A stretch of DNA of 64,000 nt from Pseudanabaena sp. UWO311 (GCF_006937785.1 NZ_SJEE01000002.1:186001-250000); one strand, 5' to 3'; positions 54,747 through 62,607 are shown, counted from the first letter of the stretch. A program made the numbers and translations. The notes: generated by a model from the sequence alone, not told the origin.

Positions 54747-54776
54747 TACAAAAAATGGCATAGCCATTTTTTTGTA
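54747..54776. repeat. 30-bp minimal family A-like palindrome with TAA duplication
   Basis: TACAAAAAATGGC-ATA-GCCATTTTTTTGTA, flanked on both sides by TAA. It keeps the ATGGC/GCCAT stem and end form of family A but lacks the rest. Confidence 0.6.
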
Positions 54777-54884
54777 TAAGGAAAGACTATTAACAGCTAC
54801 AAAATCGTAAAAATGCAAAAACTGATTTTCATAATGAGAATAGCTAAAGTAAACTATATAAGTCAGTGAGTTTAATAAATATTT

Positions 54885-54983
54885 ATGGTAGAACCAATTC
54901 TGTCGGGCATTTGCCTCGGTCTTATTTTCATTACCCTTGGCGGACTGTTTTTTGCTGCTTATCAGCAATATCGTCGCGTCTAG
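54885..54983 (+). CDS. petG: cytochrome b6f complex subunit 5 (PetG)
   Basis: A 32-residue gene. It reads [20 protein letters not shown] then [12 protein letters not shown]. One membrane helix with the invariant MVEP start and AAYxQYRR end identifies PetG, a small subunit that stabilises the b6f complex in the thylakoid. The usual few residues after RR are shortened. A terminator follows. Confidence 0.96.
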   Translation: MVEPILSGICLGLIFITLGGLFFAAYQQYRRV

Positions 54984-55001
54984 TAACAACATAAAAATCA
55001 G

Positions 55002-55037
55002 AAAGCAGAAGAGGTGTAAAATGCCTCTTCTGCTTTT
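55002..55037 (+). terminator. petG terminator
   Basis: AAAGCAGAAGAGG-TGTAAAATG-CCTCTTCTGCTTT followed by TT. Confidence 0.8.
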
Positions 55038-55077
55038 TGGTACAAACTTAAATAATGCTCCTTGCTAGATCCCCAAT

Positions 55078-55410
55078 TTATTCTTCTAATGCTTCGGGTT
55101 GTTCTAAATAGCGGCAAATTTCATTGATTTTCATGCGATAAATATGTGGCCAACCACCATTTGTTTCAATATCGCGTAAAAGATTAAACAACTCATGGCG
55201 ACTTGTAGGTAAAGCTGGTTGGAACAAATCATCGCGAATGCGCTTATGGATTACTTCTAAAACTCGTAAAATCTGCAAAAGACTAGCCACATCGTTTTGC
55301 TGATCTTGAGCAATTTGCCATAGGCGATCGCTGATCGCATCAACCTCCGATAAATTTGCAGTTTGCCTCGGTTGTGATTGGTTCTGTGATTGGATTTCAG
55401 TTTGTGCCAA
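55078..55410 (-). CDS. small all-helical protein, unknown function
   Basis: 110 residues from a TTG start; no better start exists upstream of the conserved-looking part. After a Gln/Ser-rich N-terminus it is helical (AISDRLWQIAQDQQNDVASLLQILRVLEVIHKRIRDD), then LFNLLRDIETNGGWPHIYRMKINEICRYLE. No motif recognised. Gene lies between petG and psbO on the opposite strand. Confidence 0.6.
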   Translation of the reverse strand: MAQTEIQSQNQSQPRQTANLSEVDAISDRLWQIAQDQQNDVASLLQILRVLEVIHKRIRDDLFQPALPTSRHELFNLLRDIETNGGWPHIYRMKINEICRYLEQPEALEE

Positions 55411-55643
55411 GCTAAGTACCCTCGTGCGCGATAATATGGTGATTGGAATTTTATAAATTAAGTCTTTAGTTAGCTAACCCCTATGGCTAGTCTAAAGCAA
55501 CACCAACTCCTTAACGATCTCAATTTAAAATCCCAAACTAGATCGTATTTTTAACAGAGTTATCATAGGCTGTGCTTTGCTCAATCCGTCCTAACTCTAA
55601 AATACTAACCGTTAAATCCCATTAAATTAAAAAGAGGTTATTT

Positions 55644-56483
55644 ATGAAATTTCGTAGTTTTACGAAAGCAATTTTTACATTGTGTATCAGTTTATGTCTG
55701 TTAGTAGTAAGCGGTCTATTTGCTACTAATGCGATCGCAGGTACTCAAGGCTTGACCTATGACCAAATTTTAAATACTGGTTTAGCAAATAAATGTCCTG
55801 ACATTCTGGGTTCTTCTCGCGGCGGCCGCAACTTTATTCCCATTGGTGCAGGTCAGTCTGTCGAAATAACAGAGCTTTGCCTAGAGCCAACTTCATTTTT
55901 TGTTAAAGAAGAATCTAGCAATAAGCGTAAAAAATCTGAGTTTGTTGCTAGCAAGCTGATGACTCGCTCAACTTCTAGCCTCGACTTCGTGAAAGCAACT
56001 GTTACTGGAAATAGCGATGGTAGCCTTTCCCTAGTAGAAACTGATGGTTTAGACTATCAACCCATCACTGTCAAAATGCCTGGTGGTGAACTGGTAGCAA
56101 TTTTGTTTACCATCAAAGGTTTCAATGCCAAAACTGCTCCTGGTGTAAATGGCATCACCACATCGGTTGACTTTGTTGGTCCTACCGATGTTCCTACCTA
56201 TCGTGGCTCAGGCTTTATCGATCCTAAGGGTCGTGGTCTAGCGATCGGTTATGACTCTGCTGAAGCATTACCTGCTAAGCGTAATTCTTTTGATAACAGA
56301 AGCGTAAAGGATGACTCGACCTCCAAAGGTACTATGTCATTGCAAATCGCTAAGCTCAATGCTGATACTGGCGAAATTGCTGGTACTTTTGAGACTGAGC
56401 AAACCTCTGACAACGATCTTGGAGGTGTTGAACCCAAGGAAGTCATCATTCGCGGCATTTTTTACGGCAAAGTTAACTCTTAA
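55644..56483 (+). CDS. psbO: photosystem II manganese-stabilising protein PsbO
   Basis: 279 residues. Signal peptide (about 1-32, ending NAIAG) for export to the thylakoid lumen; mature part begins LTYDQILNTGLANKCPDI. The conserved disulphide cysteines lie in NKCPDI and ITELCLEP. C-terminal GVEPKEVIIRGIFYGKV is typical. It stabilises the Mn4CaO5 cluster. Preceded by AAAGAGG as ribosome site. Confidence 0.97.
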   Translation: MKFRSFTKAIFTLCISLCLLVVSGLFATNAIAGTQGLTYDQILNTGLANKCPDILGSSRGGRNFIPIGAGQSVEITELCLEPTSFFVKEESSNKRKKSEFVASKLMTRSTSSLDFVKATVTGNSDGSLSLVETDGLDYQPITVKMPGGELVAILFTIKGFNAKTAPGVNGITTSVDFVGPTDVPTYRGSGFIDPKGRGLAIGYDSAEALPAKRNSFDNRSVKDDSTSKGTMSLQIAKLNADTGEIAGTFETEQTSDNDLGGVEPKEVIIRGIFYGKVNS

Positions 56484-56489
56484 ATTTGT

Positions 56490-56534
56490 CCACAAAAAAA
56501 GAGAGTTCCCTTTGGGAACTCTCTTTTTTTGTGG
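56490..56534. terminator. bidirectional terminator between psbO and the HD gene
   Basis: CCACAAAAAAAGAGAGTTCCC-TTT-GGGAACTCTCTTTTTTTGTGG; perfect, covers both ends. Confidence 0.85.
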
Positions 56535-56535
56535 A

Positions 56536-57378
56536 TTATGGTTGATATTCTGGCTTCTCATGTTCGACTACAAAAACATTGGAATAAAGGTGCGCTACAA
56601 TCTCTTGACCTTGCTGTGTCAGAGACAAATAGTACAGAGCATCTTTAACAAATGGATATACGCTTGTCCAATAGAATTTAGGATAGTTTCGGCGTAAGTC
56701 CCCTGGGTGAGCGTAGCCAAGCGCCATATTTACACCAGTTTCTTCAAACTCATAAAATAAAGCCCCAATTTTTTTGAGATAACGGGGATCGCTGAGCTGT
56801 CCGATCAAATCTGCCGATCGCACCAAGCCTGCAAAATGCGTAGTATCCTGATGGTCGCCAGTTTTTGGTACAGGAAATCTTGTTAATTCAATATTTCGGC
56901 AAATTTTCTCAGACTTAATCAAAGAATGATTAGCAAAGCGCTGATTTACAAATAGTTTAGCGCGATCGACATGGTATGGCGTTAGTCCCGCATCTGACGC
57001 TCCAGCAGGTAACTCCACCATTGCCTCACCAATACCAGTTGCAAATTTACCACCTCCATCTTGGAGGCAAACCCCTTTAACATAGCCAATGTCATGGCAA
57101 ACAAGAGAAATAATGTAATGCAACCAATCTTCAGGTGAGACTCGTCCTTCACGGATATGCTTACCTCGCAAAATTTCTTGACCAACTAGCGTCACTAAGA
57201 TCGTATGTTCGACATTGTGATAAAGAGCATCACTATTGGCAATATTTTCCAACGCCATGTTGCCAGCCCAGCCGATAATATCTTCGTAATCATGTAGATA
57301 GCCGCCATAGGTACGGCGATATCCTAGCTTTAGTTGTTCAACAAAGTTACCGATCAGCAGTTCAGTTGCATTAAACAT
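56536..57378 (-). CDS. HD-domain metal-dependent phosphohydrolase-like protein
   Basis: 280 residues. HD-superfamily ligands: YHNVEHT (His54, His58), CHDIGY (His95, Asp96) and a later Asp in RSADLIGQL. The arrangement resembles the cyclic-nucleotide phosphodiesterase side of the family, with YHNxxH. An uncharacterised cyanobacterial group; the substrate is unknown. ATG start. Confidence 0.82.
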   Translation of the reverse strand: MFNATELLIGNFVEQLKLGYRRTYGGYLHDYEDIIGWAGNMALENIANSDALYHNVEHTILVTLVGQEILRGKHIREGRVSPEDWLHYIISLVCHDIGYVKGVCLQDGGGKFATGIGEAMVELPAGASDAGLTPYHVDRAKLFVNQRFANHSLIKSEKICRNIELTRFPVPKTGDHQDTTHFAGLVRSADLIGQLSDPRYLKKIGALFYEFEETGVNMALGYAHPGDLRRNYPKFYWTSVYPFVKDALYYLSLTQQGQEIVAHLYSNVFVVEHEKPEYQP

Positions 57379-57598
57379 AAATCTTCGCGTACCTAAGTAA
57401 AGCCAAAATGTAATCTAAATAATAAGCCTAACTCTTATTGTTGGTGCGATTGTCAATAAAATTCCTGAAAATCAGAAATTAATCGTAAGATGCCTCTTTT
57501 ACTTTCTAATAACAATCCTTAAAATTTTAGGTAGCTAGGCTCAATTAAATATAAACCCTAAAATCTTCACTGCCCACTGTGCGGGCGATGAAGATTTT

Positions 57599-57713
57599 AT
57601 AGCTAATGTCACTTGTCTTAGGACAAATCAAAATCCAAGAATTGGTTGGCGGCGCGGAGCGCCGCCAACCAATTCTTGGATTTTATGTCCTAGTACATTT
57701 GGCGACAGCTATA
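57599..57713 (+). repeat. family B palindromic element, copy B4
   Basis: TATAGCTAATGTCACTTG to GGCGACAGCTATA. Stem AAAATCCAAGAATTGGTTGG, loop GGA. The C-to-T change in one arm (AAATCC for AAACCC) is matched by G-to-A in the other. Confidence 0.8.
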
Positions 57714-57892
57714 CCTGCGACGTAGGCTTGCTTTCAAAAAGTCCAAAATTGGTTTGATAATGAGAATTGATGCTAAAAGCTCAAGTATGCTAGAGAATAC
57801 TTCCAAGCAACCCGTCGAAATGGGGTTGAACTTTTTTAGTCTGCTCTTAAGTGCATAACTACAGCGTAAATCCTAACCTAGCAAGGTTTTAG

Positions 57893-57923
57893 AATTCTCA
57901 AAATGGCAACGCCATTTTGAGAA
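57893..57923. repeat. hairpin with ATGGC core
   Basis: ATTCTCAAAATGGC-AAC-GCCATTTTGAGAAT, followed by TGGTAT, so it may be a solo family A-type stem. Confidence 0.5.
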
Positions 57924-58022
57924 TTGGTATAACTTTTAAGTTGCAGCAAAAAGTACTATATAGGCAATATAGTTAGGGTAGTATTATTTAGACTGATAAA
58001 TCTTATTCCTAAAATATCAAAT

Positions 58023-58550
58023 ATGCTTAAACGCTTCGCTGGTAGTTTGTTATTGCCTGTATCCATTGCATTGGCATTAGCTTCATGTCAGCAGCCTAGT
58101 GCTACACCAACAGCTCCTTCGCCGTCAGTGGCTGCTTCATCTTCTCCTAAAGCAGATGCTTCTCCTAAAGCAGATGCTTCTCCTAAAGCAGATGCTTCTC
58201 CTAAAGCAGATGCTTCTCCTAAAGCAGATGCTTCTCCTAAAGCAGATGCTCCTTCTGAAGGTAAGACTAAAGATATTGATGCCCTTATCAAAGATCAAGC
58301 TGAATACAAGGAAATGTATGAAGCAACTGGTGGTATCAAGTACATTGGTTTAGTCGAGGCGGAAACATGTAAAGCACTTGACTCAGGTGTTCCCATGAAA
58401 ACCCTAACCGATGCACTCGAGAAAGAATTTGACAAGCAAGGTAGTTCTATCCCTGCGGACAAACTCACGAAATTGAAAGAGTATACAGGTTTTGTACTTG
58501 GTGCTAGCGTGGCGATCTCTTGCCCTCAACACAAAGACAAGATTAAATAA
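58023..58550 (+). CDS. lipoprotein with six-copy ASPKAD repeat
   Basis: 175 residues. Signal peptide ending in lipobox ALASC (Cys22 or so). Then a Ser/Pro/Ala linker carrying six perfect copies of a six-residue unit (SPKADA), and a C-terminal helical domain (about 85-175) with two cysteines (AETC and ISCP). The repeat probably acts as a flexible spacer from the membrane. The domain itself is not recognised. Confidence 0.78.
   Translation: MLKRFAGSLLLPVSIALALASCQQPSATPTAPSPSVAASSSPKADASPKADASPKADASPKADASPKADASPKADAPSEGKTKDIDALIKDQAEYKEMYEATGGIKYIGLVEAETCKALDSGVPMKTLTDALEKEFDKQGSSIPADKLTKLKEYTGFVLGASVAISCPQHKDKIK
58143..58250 (+). repeat. 18-bp tandem repeat, six perfect copies
   Basis: Unit TCTCCTAAAGCAGATGCT without any mismatch over 108 bp. 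Perfect identity, even at third codon positions, suggests recent expansion and likely length variation between strains. Confidence 0.95.
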
Positions 58551-58575
58551 ATCCTAATCGTTTCAGTAAAGCTAT

Positions 58576-58614
58576 AACAGAGAGAGACAGCGCAAAGCGC
58601 TGTCTCTCTCTGTT
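58576..58614 (+). terminator. terminator of the lipoprotein gene
   Basis: AACAGAGAGAGACAGCGC-AAA-GCGCTGTCTCTCTCTGTT. Confidence 0.75.
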
Positions 58615-58634
58615 TAATCGAGATAATTACGTAT

Positions 58635-59672
58635 ATGAAATCTGGGTATACTCTTCCTGTATTTGCGATCGCTGCTGCCAAAGCCGCAATTTTTGCCATC
58701 AAAAGAAAGAACTCAACTTCAGTAGAACTTGATCTACTAGAATCTGGTTCAGGGACAGTGGAAATTGCTCAAAGTGCAATTATTGACGACAATACAGCGA
58801 TCGCGATCGCCATTAGTAACCCAGGGGACAATCTCGATCTGACCGCAGGAACTCCTGTCTGGGCTTGGGTAAAATTAGAATCTTCAACGGGTGGAGAACG
58901 GATGATTTTGGAAGCTGGAGAAGGTTTGGGAAGAACTTCTAGTGGAGAACCAGCTATCTATCAATTAGCGCGAAATTTAGCAGAAGTTAATCTCTTGCAA
59001 CTCCTGCCCGAGCATCTCTCCGCAAGAATTAGATTTATTTTGCCTGAAGGAAGAGCATTGGCTAAACGTACTTCCAATGCTGCTTTTGGTATTCTTGAGG
59101 GACTATCTTTATTAGGAACTTCTGCAATATCCAAACCTCTCTCCGTAGAAGATAAACTCGAAGAGTTTCGCGCAGATTTACGCACTAAAGCATCTAATTC
59201 CCATCAAATAGCATTTTATATCGGGGCAAATGGCTACCAAGTCGCTCAAAATCTTGGGTTTCAAACTTCGCAATTAGTCCAGACAGCCAATTGGGTAGGT
59301 GCAATGTTAGTAGAAGCTGCGCTTTTAGGTGTAACTTCGATTACTCTTGTTGGCTATCATGGAAAGTTATTAAAACTAGCAGGTGGAATTTTCAATACCT
59401 CTAGTCACTTGGCTGATGCCAGAATAGATATTTTAGTTAGAGCGGCTGTACATGAGAATTTACCGATCGCATTAATTCAAGAAATAGAGCGTTCGCTTAC
59501 AGCCGAAACAGTGCATAAATTATTAGTTGAGCATGACTGCGATCGCGTGATTTTTCAGTACCTCACTGATCAAATTACGCGGCGAGCTACAGCTTATGTA
59601 CAGAAGTACACAGATCTTAAAATTGAGATCAAAACAATTTTGTGCGATCGCTTAGGGCAGTTAGTTGTCTAA
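58635..59672 (+). CDS. cbiD: cobalt-precorrin-5B C1-methyltransferase CbiD
   Basis: 345 residues. CbiD signatures: SGYTLPVFAIAAAKAA at the N-terminus, LEAGEGLGRTSSGEPAI, and GYHGKLLKLAGGIFNTSSHLADAR (about 245-270). It methylates C1 in the anaerobic (early-cobalt) cobamide route. No cobalamin riboswitch fits in the 84 bases upstream. Next gene cobM acts on the preceding intermediate. Confidence 0.92.
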   Translation: MKSGYTLPVFAIAAAKAAIFAIKRKNSTSVELDLLESGSGTVEIAQSAIIDDNTAIAIAISNPGDNLDLTAGTPVWAWVKLESSTGGERMILEAGEGLGRTSSGEPAIYQLARNLAEVNLLQLLPEHLSARIRFILPEGRALAKRTSNAAFGILEGLSLLGTSAISKPLSVEDKLEEFRADLRTKASNSHQIAFYIGANGYQVAQNLGFQTSQLVQTANWVGAMLVEAALLGVTSITLVGYHGKLLKLAGGIFNTSSHLADARIDILVRAAVHENLPIALIQEIERSLTAETVHKLLVEHDCDRVIFQYLTDQITRRATAYVQKYTDLKIEIKTILCDRLGQLVV

Positions 59673-59706
59673 TATAAAGACAGCGCGTTGCGCTGTCTTT
59701 ATATTA
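59670..59706 (+). terminator. hairpin between cbiD and cobM
   Basis: TAATATAAAGACAGCGC-GTT-GCGCTGTCTTTATATTA; could attenuate cobM. Confidence 0.65.
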
Positions 59707-59716
59707 GAGTTTTTTA

Positions 59717-60475
59717 ATGCAACCAGTTTATATCGTCGGTGCGGGGCCTGGTGACCCTGACTTAATTACAGTTAAGGGGCGTAACCTCTTAATCAAAGCC
59801 GATGTGATCGTTTATGCGAATTCTCTCATCCCCGACTCAATGCTGCAATTTTGTCGTTCTGATGCCGAAATAATTCCTACTGCGAGCAAATCCCTAGAGG
59901 AGATCTTAGAGATTATTGTTGATAGAGCGCGATCTCAAAAACTCGTAGTCCGTTTACATGATGGTGATCCTAGTTTATATGGTGCAATTCAAGAACAAAT
60001 AGTGTCTCTAGTTGAAGCCGAAATCCCTTTTGAAATCATTCCTGGGGTTAGCGCATTTCAACTAGCAGCAGCAAGATTACAAATAGAACTAACTGTTCCC
60101 GAACTAGTCCAAACGATAATTCTCACGCGCATCAGTGGGCGCACTCAGGTTCCTGAACGCGAAGAATTATCGAGTCTGTCTGCCCATCAAGCTTCATTAT
60201 GTCTATATCTAAGTGCTCATCATGTCGAGAATGTCCAAGCTAAGTTAATTGAACATTATCCATCTGATACCACCGTCGCTATTTGTTATCGATTAGGTTG
60301 GGAAGATGAAAAGATTTTGACGGTTCCCCTTTCAGAAATGGCATCCACCACAATCAAAGAAAACTTAACCAGAACTACGCTTTTTGTGATTAGTCCTGCT
60401 TTAAATAATTTAAGAAGTAGTACAAAAGAGCGATCGCAGCTATATAGCTCTCACTACCAGCGACTTTTTCGTTAA
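59717..60475 (+). CDS. cobM: precorrin-4 C11-methyltransferase
   Basis: 252 residues of the tetrapyrrole SAM methylase family. VYIVGAGPGDPDLITVKG at the N-terminus, RLHDGDPSLYGAIQEQ and IIPGVSAF are the standard motifs, with the group pattern of CobM/CbiF (VYANSLIPDSML). It adds the C11 methyl group. Its stop codon overlaps that of the convergent toxin gene by four bases (TTAA). Confidence 0.92.
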   Translation: MQPVYIVGAGPGDPDLITVKGRNLLIKADVIVYANSLIPDSMLQFCRSDAEIIPTASKSLEEILEIIVDRARSQKLVVRLHDGDPSLYGAIQEQIVSLVEAEIPFEIIPGVSAFQLAAARLQIELTVPELVQTIILTRISGRTQVPEREELSSLSAHQASLCLYLSAHHVENVQAKLIEHYPSDTTVAICYRLGWEDEKILTVPLSEMASTTIKENLTRTTLFVISPALNNLRSSTKERSQLYSSHYQRLFR

Positions 60476-60831
60476 AGACTAATCTTAAAAAGCTGTGAGA
60501 TCGATCTCTGAGTTGCTTCACGGTCAGCTTGGCTTAAAGCCCCAATACGTTTTGTTACCAATACATCATCTAAAGTAAATAATTTCATTCTAATTACGGA
60601 AGGATGAGTAAGTCCAGCGCTTGGCAAATCAAAAATATTTATATCAAGCGCCCAAGGTGAATGACTTGCAGTTGTAATCATCGCCATAATGCTACGACTC
60701 ATGGTCGCATTAAAAACTAAGTGGTCAGAAATTACGAGTGCAGGTCTTCGTTTTTGATTAGCAGTATCTGTAAAAGGAAAAGGAACTATGACCACATCAA
60801 ACTGCTTAAATGTCACGATAGGCTTCCTCAT
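60472..60831 (-). CDS. MazF/PemK-type toxin
   Basis: 119 residues from the ATG at 60831. FDVVIVPFPFTDTANQKRRPALVIS is the PemK-like core (about 10-35), followed by MAMITT and LTHPSVIRMKLFTLD. Members are ribosome-dependent or free mRNA interferases. The gene overlaps the antitoxin gene end by 26 bases, which suggests coupling. Longer start at 60873 would overlap deeply and is rejected. Confidence 0.87.
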   Translation of the reverse strand: MRKPIVTFKQFDVVIVPFPFTDTANQKRRPALVISDHLVFNATMSRSIMAMITTASHSPWALDINIFDLPSAGLTHPSVIRMKLFTLDDVLVTKRIGALSQADREATQRSISQLFKISL

Positions 60832-61048
60832 CTTCTGGCGATAACCACTCACTAAGTGTCCCTGACACCGCATTGAGATAATCTAAATCTAATGGCTGTA
60901 ATCTTTTGATGAAGACTCGACCTTCCTCAATTTCAAATACAACCGCATCTCCCTGAGATATCCCCATAACATCACGAATAGATTGAGGGATTGTTGTTTG
61001 AAATTTAGAAGTAACTTTTGAGACTAAAGCCTTTTTGGTTGCTTGCAT
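60806..61048 (-). CDS. AbrB/MazE-type antitoxin
   Basis: 80 residues. N-terminal swapped-hairpin DNA-binding domain (KALVSKVTSKFQTTIPQSIRDVMGISQGDAVVFEIEEGRVFIKRL, residues about 6-50), C-terminal acidic tail that would bind the toxin. It precedes the toxin gene as usual. A 12-bp perfect inverted repeat directly upstream suggests autorepression. Confidence 0.88.
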   Translation of the reverse strand: MQATKKALVSKVTSKFQTTIPQSIRDVMGISQGDAVVFEIEEGRVFIKRLQPLDLDYLNAVSGTLSEWLSPEDEEAYRDI

Positions 61049-61059
61049 GGCATCATATA

Positions 61060-61090
61060 GTATTACGGTAATACCATGTTACCGTAATAC
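61060..61090 (-). promoter_or_regulatory. probable operator of the toxin-antitoxin pair
   Basis: GTATTACGGTAA and TTACCGTAATAC form perfect 12-bp arms around CATGGTA... (seven bases), starting 12 bases upstream of the antitoxin ATG. This is where AbrB-type antitoxins bind to repress their own promoter. Confidence 0.7.
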
Positions 61091-61111
61091 CTGATTAAAG
61101 CTGTCAAGTTT

Positions 61112-61663
61112 CTAACTAAGTGGTTTAATTAACTCAACGCCATCGCGACCATCCCCTGCGGCATTCAAAAATACTTTCACCTGCTCATCCTTAGAAGTTG
61201 GCAGGGTTCGCCCAACATAATCAGGATGAATTGGAAGCTCACGATGACCGCGATCGATCAGAGCCAATAATCTAACTACTTTGGGGCGACCATAGTCATG
61301 AATTGCACTTAAAGCAGCTCCAATTGTTCGACCGCTGTAAATAACATCATCGACTAAGACGATAGTTTTACCATTAAGATCAAAAGGAATCTCGGTTTTG
61401 CTGGGTGTTCGCAGCCCAATTTTGTCGAGATCATCTCGATAAAATGTAATATCCAAAGCGCCTGAAGGCACTAAAATTCCTTCCAGAGTCTCAATCTGCT
61501 TTGCGATCGCCACACCCAAGGGGACACCACGAGTATAAACACCAAGTAAAACAACATTAGAGAGATCATCACTAGCTTCGACAATTTGCGAAGCCAAACG
61601 ATTGATCGTCCGACGCAACTCGTCAGCAGATAAAATTTCGACAATCTTAGATTGTGACACCAC
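61112..61663 (-). CDS. pyrR: PyrR: uracil phosphoribosyltransferase / pyrimidine operon regulator
   Basis: 183 residues. PRPP loop [18 protein letters not shown] (about 98-115), [14 protein letters not shown] and [22 protein letters not shown] are PyrR-typical. In Gram-positives it controls pyr operons by attenuation; in cyanobacteria a regulatory role is not established. Starts at GTG (a second GTG follows directly). Confidence 0.92.
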   Translation of the reverse strand: MVSQSKIVEILSADELRRTINRLASQIVEASDDLSNVVLLGVYTRGVPLGVAIAKQIETLEGILVPSGALDITFYRDDLDKIGLRTPSKTEIPFDLNGKTIVLVDDVIYSGRTIGAALSAIHDYGRPKVVRLLALIDRGHRELPIHPDYVGRTLPTSKDEQVKVFLNAAGDGRDGVELIKPLS

Positions 61664-61719
61664 TTAGTTTCGTTAAATTAGCTAGTAGGTATTGACTTTA
61701 AATATAGCGCTTTGCGCTT

Positions 61720-61770
61720 AACCATATAAAGTAAAAGGGGCGCAATGCGCCCCTTTTACTTTATATGGTT
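61720..61770. terminator. trxA terminator palindrome
   Basis: AACCATATAAAGTAAAAGGGGCGC-AAT-complement; lies between trxA and pyrR, both minus strand. Confidence 0.75.
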
Positions 61771-61780
61771 GGAAAAATTC

Positions 61781-62110
61781 TTAACTATCTAAGTGCTTTT
61801 CGATAGTGGTAGATAATGTTGTCTTAGGGACAGCACCTACAACCACATCCACCCTTTGACCACCCTTAAATAACATGAGCGTGGGAATACTGCGAATGCC
61901 ATATTGTCCAGCTACGCTAGGATTCTCATCGGTATTAAGCTTAAAAACTTTGATCTTGCCCTCATATTGTGTAGCGACTTCTTCGACTACAGGAGCAACC
62001 ATACGGCAAGGGCCACACCAAGGGGCCCAAAAATCTACTAGAACAGGGATGTCACTTTTAAGTACGTCCTGCTCAAAGCTAGCATCTGTGACGGCGATCG
62101 CTGATGACAT
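61781..62110 (-). CDS. trxA: thioredoxin
   Basis: 109 residues, canonical m-type-like thioredoxin. Active site WCGPC with Cys32 and Cys35; cis-Pro loop in [14 protein letters not shown] general disulphide reductant linked to ferredoxin-thioredoxin reductase in photosynthetic cells. Yfr1 lies upstream on the same strand, as in marine cyanobacteria where Yfr1 neighbours trxA. ATG start. Confidence 0.97.
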   Translation of the reverse strand: MSSAIAVTDASFEQDVLKSDIPVLVDFWAPWCGPCRMVAPVVEEVATQYEGKIKVFKLNTDENPSVAGQYGIRSIPTLMLFKGGQRVDVVVGAVPKTTLSTTIEKHLDS

Positions 62111-62407
62111 GCTTTGCTAACTCCCTAAATATTAAAAACTTTTATTTTCAAAAATTGCGTGTAGGTAGTATAACAGCTAGCATTGCACATTTGCTAAAAA
62201 CCAGAATTGTTAAGCAACGCACTCAACCATTGAGTTAACTCTTCGCAACGATTGCAAATTTTTGAGTACGCGCAATAACTTTGTAATATCACAAAGCTGT
62301 TATGACACTAATTTGGGTTTTTATCGACTACGGTGGGGAAACCCAAATAGTTATATAGTCAAAAAACAAAACATCCTCTGTCTTATGCTGATGCTCTTAA
62401 GCTAGCT

Positions 62408-62545
62408 CTGGCGACACCAAAATTTGCCTTTTATAGGCAAAAAATAAGAAACCACCCTTGCTGCTGATGCGTATAAGCTCAGGCGACACCAAAATTTGCC
62501 TTTTATAGGCAAAAAATAAGAAACCGCCTTTGCTGCTCATAAGCT
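62408..62545 (-). repeat. tandem repeat of the Yfr1 terminator region
   Basis: GGCGACACCAAAATTTGCC-TTTTATA-GGCAAAAAATAAGAAACC occurs at about 62410-62454 and 62481-62525, joined by TGCTGCTGATGC..TAAGCTC. A third, weaker unit (TGCTGATGCTCTTAAGCT) begins about 62386. Each unit on the minus strand has a stem plus TTATTTTTT. Confidence 0.85.
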
Positions 62546-62595
62546 CAGGCGGAATGTGGTGTGAGGAGTGAACGGAAACTTTCGTCTCCGCTTAC
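62511..62595 (-). ncRNA. yfr1: small regulatory RNA Yfr1
   Basis: On the minus strand: a 5' stem CGGAGAC-GAAA-GUUUCCG (62573-62590), then the unpaired hallmark ACTCCTCACAC (62559-62569), then a terminator stem CCGCCT...AGGCGG (62524-62552) with a U-rich tail. This order and the 11-base motif define Yfr1, which base-pairs with mRNAs, for instance of porins, in cyanobacteria. Its place near trxA fits. The start is set from the promoter and the end from the U tract; both are approximate. Confidence 0.9.
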
Positions 62596-62601
62596 ATATA
62601 T

Positions 62602-62607
62602 ATTGTA
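62602..62607 (-). promoter_or_regulatory. -10 element of the Yfr1 promoter
   Basis: TACAAT on the minus strand, six bases before the predicted first base (G at 62595). No clear -35 TTGACA is seen. It lies just 16 bases from the divergent permease start codon. Confidence 0.65.

Larger units (their letters stand above)
57379..58022. other. 644-base gene-less stretch with repeats
   Basis: Contains an imperfect inverted repeat at 57560-57598, family B copy B4, and an ATGGC-type hairpin at 57893-57923. Nothing coding found. The distal 100 bases should hold the promoter of the next gene. Confidence 0.7.

Noticed and set aside
58088-58353. Antisense and shifted frames over the 18-bp repeat
   Set aside because: Any 18-bp repeat without stops opens several frames; the lipoprotein frame has a signal peptide and a real C-terminal domain.
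58551-58634. Cobalamin riboswitch before cbiD
   Set aside because: Only 84 bases are available, mostly a terminator palindrome; no B12-box sequence seen.
62408-62545. CRISPR array
   Set aside because: Two to three adjoining copies without unique equal-length spacers; the units are Yfr1 terminator regions.
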